This document shows positions 8,131-11,267 of a DNA stretch of 11,267 bases, piece after piece. The translations under genes were made by a program, and so were the position numbers. The DNA comes from an uncultured delta proteobacterium. GTDB taxonomy: Bacteria > Myxococcota_A > Polyangia > Polyangiales > Polyangiaceae. The first letter of the stretch is position 1, and each line of letters begins with the position of its first letter. The notes under the pieces are model-generated. The model had not been told where the DNA came from and made no database searches. It saw only the letters and a list, made by a program, of their open reading frames with translations. The DNA is taken from contig CAITLX010000172.1 of assembly GCA_903893335.1 (NCBI GenBank), forward strand, positions 1 through 11,267. Reading direction: 5' to 3'.

Positions 8131-8159
8131 TTGTCCGAGAGCGTGAAACGTGTTCTACG
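8131..8159 (+). promoter_or_regulatory. Candidate promoter of the enoyl-CoA hydratase gene
   Basis: TTGTCC (8131-8136, 4 of 6 to the -35 consensus), a 17-base spacer and TCTACG (8154-8159, 3 of 6 to the -10 consensus) form the best sigma-70-like pair here. The predicted transcript would start near 8166, just before the GGAGG ribosome site. The KstR-type palindrome covers the spacer and part of the -10, so bound regulator would block it. The hexamers alone are weak. Confidence 0.35.
8144..8157. promoter_or_regulatory. KstR-type TetR operator palindrome (TnnAACnnGTTnnA)
   Basis: TGAAACGTGTTCTA agrees at every specified position with the 14-bp KstR consensus TnnAACnnGTTnnA. The arms are imperfect only outside that core (TGAAAC against TAGAAC). 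It lies 27 bases before the GTG start of the hydratase gene and overlaps the candidate promoter. It also resembles GAAAC/GTTTC-type operators of other TetR lipid regulators such as PsrA, so the cognate regulator cannot be fixed by sequence alone. The adjacent TetR gene is the obvious candidate. Confidence 0.55.
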
Positions 8160-8170
8160 AGAGGGTCCCC

Positions 8171-8175
8171 GGAGG
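8171..8175 (+). promoter_or_regulatory. Shine-Dalgarno site fixing the GTG 8184 start
   Basis: GGAGG with an 8-base spacer to GTG 8184 supports this non-ATG start. The encoded N-terminus (MSHPPHVLVERDGHVAVVTL) begins where crotonase-fold proteins normally do. Confidence 0.65.
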
Positions 8176-8183
8176 TACTCGCC

Positions 8184-8981
8184 GTGTCCCACCCCCCGCA
8201 CGTGCTCGTCGAGAGGGACGGCCATGTCGCCGTCGTCACGCTCAACCGCCCCGAGGCGCGCAACGCGTTCGGCGCCGAGATGCTCGTGCGCATGGCCGAC
8301 GCCTGGGACGAGCTCGACGCCGACCCGACCGTGCGCGTCATCATCCTCACGGGCGCGGGGGGGCACTTCTGCGCGGGCAGCGATCTGAAGGCGATGGCGG
8401 GGGGCTTCGTCGACGACGAGTGGGCCGCGCGCTTCAAGGTCGAGCCCGAGCTGCACTGGAAGTCGCTCATGCGCCACTACCAGGTGAAGAAGCCGCTCAT
8501 CGCCGCGGTCGAGGGCACGGCGGTCGCGGGGGGCACCGAGATCTTGCAGGCGACCGACATCCGCATCGCAGGCGCGAGCGCGAAGTTCGGCGTCGCCGAG
8601 GTGCGCTGGGGGCTCTTCCCGCTCGGCGGCTCGACGGTGCGGCTGCGCCGGCAGATCCCGTACACGCAGGCGATGGAGATCCTGCTGACGGGCAAGCACT
8701 TCGGCGCCGAGGAGGCCGTGCGCATCGGTCTCATCGGGCGCGTCGTGCCCGACGGCACCGCGCTCGACGAGGCGAAGAAGGTCGCCGCGCAGATCGCCGA
8801 GAACGGCCCGCTCGCGGTGCAGGCCATCAAGCGCTCGGTGCAGGAGACCGAGGGGCTACCCGAGAAGGAGGCCCTCGCGCGCGAGCTTGCGATCGGCTGG
8901 CCCATCTTCGCGTCCGCCGACGCGAAGGAGGGGCCGCGCGCCTTCGCCGAGAAGCGCAAGCCGAGCTTCCAGGGCAAATAG
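8184..8981 (+). CDS. Enoyl-CoA hydratase/isomerase (crotonase family)
   Basis: A 265-residue crotonase-fold protein of standard length. Seen are VVTLNRPEARNAF (17-29), the first oxyanion-hole segment HFCAGSDLK (61-69), the second in GTAVAGGTE (111-119), and AKFGVAEVRWGLFPLGGS (133-150). Glu119 and Glu139 are spaced 20 residues apart, exactly as the two catalytic glutamates of rat mitochondrial hydratase (E144 and E164). A true trans-2-enoyl-CoA hydratase activity, giving 3-hydroxyacyl-CoA, is therefore likely. The substrate range is not predictable. In the pathway it would act directly after the acyl-CoA dehydrogenase pair encoded about 3 kb upstream. Expression is probably controlled by the divergent TetR regulator through the palindrome at 8144-8157. 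The EmrA-type gene follows after 110 bases and may or may not be in the same transcript. Confidence 0.95.
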   Translation: MSHPPHVLVERDGHVAVVTLNRPEARNAFGAEMLVRMADAWDELDADPTVRVIILTGAGGHFCAGSDLKAMAGGFVDDEWAARFKVEPELHWKSLMRHYQVKKPLIAAVEGTAVAGGTEILQATDIRIAGASAKFGVAEVRWGLFPLGGSTVRLRRQIPYTQAMEILLTGKHFGAEEAVRIGLIGRVVPDGTALDEAKKVAAQIAENGPLAVQAIKRSVQETEGLPEKEALARELAIGWPIFASADAKEGPRAFAEKRKPSFQGK

Positions 8982-9091
8982 TCGCGGCGCCGAGGGGGGT
9001 CGCGCGCCTTGACGGAGCGCGCGCTCGCCCGCATGAAGCCGGGCCGCCGAGTCGCTCGCCCGAGGCGGCTCGTCGCTGGAAGGATCGCCCG

Positions 9092-10291
9092 ATGTCCGAG
9101 TCGCCCCCCGTCGCTCCCGCTGCCCCGGCCTCCCGCGGCCCGAAGCCCGCCGTGCGCGTCGCCCTCGCGGCGGTGGCGATCGCGGGGGTCGCGTTCTGGG
9201 CCTGGGACCGCAGGTTCGAGGACACCGACGACGCGCAGATCGACGGCAGCATCGGCTTCGTCAGCCCGCGCGTGCCCGGCACGCTCGCCGCCGTGCGCGT
9301 GGCCGAGAACCAGGTCGTGCAGGCGGGCGAGGCGCTCGCCGAGCTCGACCGCTCCGACTACGAGATCGCCGTGGGGCAGGCGCGCGCCGCGCTCGCGCAG
9401 GCCGAGGCCGCGGTGCAGACCGAGTCGCCCGGCGTGGACATCGTGGGCAGCGCCAACGAGGCGTCGCTGCGCTCGGCCGAGGCCGACCTCGACGCCGCGC
9501 GCGCGGCGCGAAGCGGCGCCGAGCTCGAGGTCCAGCAGATCGGCGCGCAGAGGAAGGAGGCCGAGGCGCGCTCGCAGCTCGCCGAGCTCGACCGCGCCCG
9601 CTCGCAGACGCTCGCGAACCAGGGCGCCGTGTCCACCGCCGAGCTCGACACGCGCCGGCTCGGCGCGCAGGCGACGCTCGCGTCGGTCGAGGCGCTCGGG
9701 CGCGCGGTGCAGGCCGCCGAGTCGCGCGCGAAGCAGGCAGGCGCGCGGCTCGCGTCGGCCGAGGCGCGCCTGCGCGAGCTCAAGGCCAACGGCCCGCGCC
9801 ACCTCGACGCGAGCAAGGCGAGCGTCACCGGGCGCGGCGCCGGCCTCGACCTCGCGCGCGCGCAGCTCGCGCAGGCCGAGCGCAACCTGGGCTACACCCA
9901 CCTCGTCGCCCCCTTCGCCGGCGTCATCGCGAAGAAGTCCGCGGCGCTCGGCGACCAGGTCGCGCCCGGCCAGCAGGTCTTCGCCGTCGCGCAGACGACC
10001 GATCTCCACGTCACCGCGGCCTTCCGCGAGACGCAGGTGCGCGATCTGCGCGTCGGCCAGCGCGCGCGGCTGCACGTCGACGCGCTCGACCTCGACCTCG
10101 CCGGCTCCGTCGAGAGCCTCGGCGGCGCGACCGGCTCGCGCCTCAGCGTGCTGCCCCCCGAGAACGCGAGCGGCAACTTCGTGAAGGTCGTGCAGCGCCT
10201 GCCGGTGCGCATCCGCATCGACGCGGGGCAGCCGGGCGTCGAGCGGCTGCGCATCGGCATGTCGGTCGAGGCCAAGGTCACGGTGCGATGA
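9092..10291 (+). CDS. EmrA/HlyD-family membrane fusion protein of a multidrug efflux pump
   Basis: A 399-residue periplasmic adaptor. After a Pro/Ala-rich cytoplasmic start there is one membrane anchor (about 21-38) and the family's TDDAQIDGSI (45-54). The first half of the biotinyl-lipoyl domain follows (about 55-90), then a long Ala/Glu/Arg-rich coiled-coil hairpin (about 91-260). The second lipoyl half contains LVAPFAGVIAKKSAALGDQV, and a beta-barrel ends in the EmrA-typical SVLPPENASGNFVKVVQRLP. Such proteins link an inner-membrane DHA2 transporter to a TolC-type outer-membrane channel; no channel gene is visible here. The start ATG 9092 has AAGGA (9080-9084) 7 bases before it. Its stop overlaps the start of the transporter gene (ATGA at 10288-10291), so the pair is translationally coupled. 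The 110-base gap before it holds only a GC-rich palindrome and a doubtful -35-like hexamer. Confidence 0.95.
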   Translation: MSESPPVAPAAPASRGPKPAVRVALAAVAIAGVAFWAWDRRFEDTDDAQIDGSIGFVSPRVPGTLAAVRVAENQVVQAGEALAELDRSDYEIAVGQARAALAQAEAAVQTESPGVDIVGSANEASLRSAEADLDAARAARSGAELEVQQIGAQRKEAEARSQLAELDRARSQTLANQGAVSTAELDTRRLGAQATLASVEALGRAVQAAESRAKQAGARLASAEARLRELKANGPRHLDASKASVTGRGAGLDLARAQLAQAERNLGYTHLVAPFAGVIAKKSAALGDQVAPGQQVFAVAQTTDLHVTAAFRETQVRDLRVGQRARLHVDALDLDLAGSVESLGGATGSRLSVLPPENASGNFVKVVQRLPVRIRIDAGQPGVERLRIGMSVEAKVTVR

Positions 10292-11267
10292 CGGCGCCCG
10301 CGGCGGCCGCGCGCCCCGCCTACTTCGCGACGGGCTGGACGGGGGGGCGCAACCCCTGGGCGATCGCGCTCGTGGTGACGCTCGCGACGTTCATGGAGAT
10401 CCTCGACACGAGCATCGCCAACGTCGCGCTGCCGCACATGGCCGGCAGCCTGTCGGTGAGCCGCGATCAGGCGACGTGGGTGCTCACCTCGTACCTCGTC
10501 GCCAACGCGATCGTGCTGCCGGTCAGCGGGTGGGTCGCGTCGCGCATCGGGCGCAAGCGCTTCTACATGACGTGCGTCGCGCTGTTCACCGGAAGCTCGT
10601 TTCTCTGCGGCATGGCGCCGTCGCTCGGCTGGCTCGTCTTCTTCCGCATCTTGCAGGGCATCGGCGGCGGCGGGCTCGGCCCGAGCGAGCAGGCGATCCT
10701 CGCCGACACCTTCCCGCCGGCCAAGCGCGGCATGGCCTTCGCCATGTACGGCATGGCCGTCGTGCTCGCCCCCGCGATCGGCCCGACGCTCGGCGGCTTC
10801 ATCACCGACCACTTCGAGTGGCGGTGGGTCTTCTTCATCAACGTGCCGGTCGGGCTCGCGTCGCTCTGGCTGAGCAACCGCCTGGTCACCGACCCGCCGC
10901 ACATCGAGCAGGGCAAGGGCAAGAGCGGCCCCATCGACTACATCGGCTTCTCGCTGCTCGCGGTGGGGCTCGGCACGCTCGAGGTCGTGCTCGACAAGGG
11001 GCAGGAGGACGACTGGTTTCACTCCTCGTTCATCACGGGCTTCTCGGCCATCGCCGTCGTCGGGCTCGTCGCCTTCGTGCTGTGGGAGCTTCACGTCGCG
11101 CACCCGGTGGTGGACGTGCGCCTCTTTCGCGACCGGAGCTTCGCCGCGTCGAACCTGCTGATGCTCACCCTCGGGCTGTCGCTGTACGGCACCACCGTGC
11201 TCTTGCCGCAGTACCTGCAAGTGCAGATGCACTACAGCGCCGAGCGCGCGGGCATGGCGCTGTCGCC
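10288..11267 (+). CDS. EmrB/QacA-type DHA2 MFS efflux transporter, 3' truncated by the window edge
   Basis: The frame is open from ATG 10288 to the end of the window (326 complete codons), overlapping the adaptor stop as ATGA. The usual family length is about 500 residues with 14 membrane helices, so roughly two thirds is present. Seen are helix 1 with the DHA2 signature FMEILDTSIANVALPHM (35-51), the MFS motif A-like loop GWVASRIGRKR (81-91), RILQGIGGGGLGP (120-132), and motif C in helix 5 (VVLAPAIGPTLGGF, 158-171), typical of drug/proton antiporters. The WRWVFFINVPVG stretch (178-189) follows. It should exchange protons for a drug or amphipathic compound and, with the upstream adaptor and an outer-membrane channel, expel it across both membranes. 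The substrate is unknown. The hydratase and lipid-type regulator upstream hint at an amphipathic acid, but this is inference. Confidence 0.95.
   Translation, partial: MTAPAAAARPAYFATGWTGGRNPWAIALVVTLATFMEILDTSIANVALPHMAGSLSVSRDQATWVLTSYLVANAIVLPVSGWVASRIGRKRFYMTCVALFTGSSFLCGMAPSLGWLVFFRILQGIGGGGLGPSEQAILADTFPPAKRGMAFAMYGMAVVLAPAIGPTLGGFITDHFEWRWVFFINVPVGLASLWLSNRLVTDPPHIEQGKGKSGPIDYIGFSLLAVGLGTLEVVLDKGQEDDWFHSSFITGFSAIAVVGLVAFVLWELHVAHPVVDVRLFRDRSFAASNLLMLTLGLSLYGTTVLLPQYLQVQMHYSAERAGMALS

Larger units (their letters stand above)
8032..8183. other. Divergent regulatory intergenic region between tetR-type gene and hydratase
   Basis: This 152-base gap is the longest non-coding stretch of the window. 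It carries a KstR-type palindrome (8144-8157), two inverted-orientation GAAAC half-sites (minus strand, 8080-8076 and 8091-8087), a 15-bp inverted repeat near the regulator start (8050-8064), and a GC-only inverted repeat (GCGCGGC / GCCGCGC, 8096-8112). No small ORF or RNA gene is convincing in it. Confidence 0.7.

Noticed and set aside
9015..9026. Perfect palindrome GAGCGCGCGCTC upstream of the efflux genes
   Set aside because: It is built almost entirely of alternating GC, which is frequent by chance here. No second copy or associated promoter element supports it as an operator.
9009..9037. TTGACG with a CATGAA hexamer 17 bases on, a possible promoter for the efflux genes
   Set aside because: The -10 element matches only 3 of 6 positions. 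In this composition a single good -35 is weak evidence.
8150..9091. N-terminal extension of the EmrA-type frame through the hydratase gene
   Set aside because: The reading overlaps the hydratase, whose catalytic motifs are in another frame. ATG 9092 with AAGGA upstream is the proper start.
9009..10184. Open plus-strand frame (391 codons) over the EmrA-type gene
   Set aside because: It is Ser/Arg/Pro-rich low-complexity translation. The overlapping frame carries all HlyD/EmrA motifs.

Overview
This window is very GC-rich, gene-dense bacterial DNA. Strong third-position G/C bias, GTG starts and 1-4 base gene junctions are visible throughout. An EmrA/HlyD-type periplasmic adaptor next to an EmrB-type transporter implies a Gram-negative envelope. 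A large-genome member of the Myxococcota (Polyangiales/Sandaracinus-like) is the guess I favour, but this is inference from composition and gene content. The acyl-CoA genes look most like relatives known from actinobacterial steroid and lipid catabolism.

Region 1 (1-7372, plus strand) is a compact acyl-CoA catabolic operon. In order it holds the 3' part of a thiolase-like protein whose classical catalytic residues are replaced, a FadD-type acyl-CoA synthetase, a PaaI-type hotdog thioesterase, two adjacent and divergent acyl-CoA dehydrogenase subunits resembling the FadE26/FadE27 (ChsE4/ChsE5) alpha-beta pair, and a nitronate-monooxygenase-family flavoprotein. A single-pass membrane protein with a coiled coil, which I do not recognise, follows. 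A 27-bp tandem repeat duplicates the end of that last gene.

Region 2 (7417-8183) is a convergently placed TetR-family regulator on the minus strand and the divergent intergenic region upstream of it. That region contains a 14-bp site fitting the KstR consensus TnnAACnnGTTnnA. The site overlaps the best promoter candidate for the enoyl-CoA hydratase gene. Two more GAAAC half-sites and a 15-bp inverted repeat lie nearer the regulator.

Region 3 (8184-11267, plus strand) is an enoyl-CoA hydratase with both catalytic glutamates, then an EmrA-type membrane fusion protein and an EmrB-type DHA2 transporter that runs off the window.

Read together, the genes activate a carboxylic acid to its CoA thioester, dehydrogenate it with a heteromeric dehydrogenase, hydrate the product and perhaps cleave it with a thiolase-fold lyase. 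A TetR regulator near a lipid-type operator probably controls at least the hydratase gene. The most interesting hypothesis is a KstR-like regulon for side-chain oxidation of a bulky substrate (steroid- or isoprenoid-like) in a Gram-negative organism. The substrate itself cannot be read from this window, and no 3-hydroxyacyl-CoA dehydrogenase is present here.
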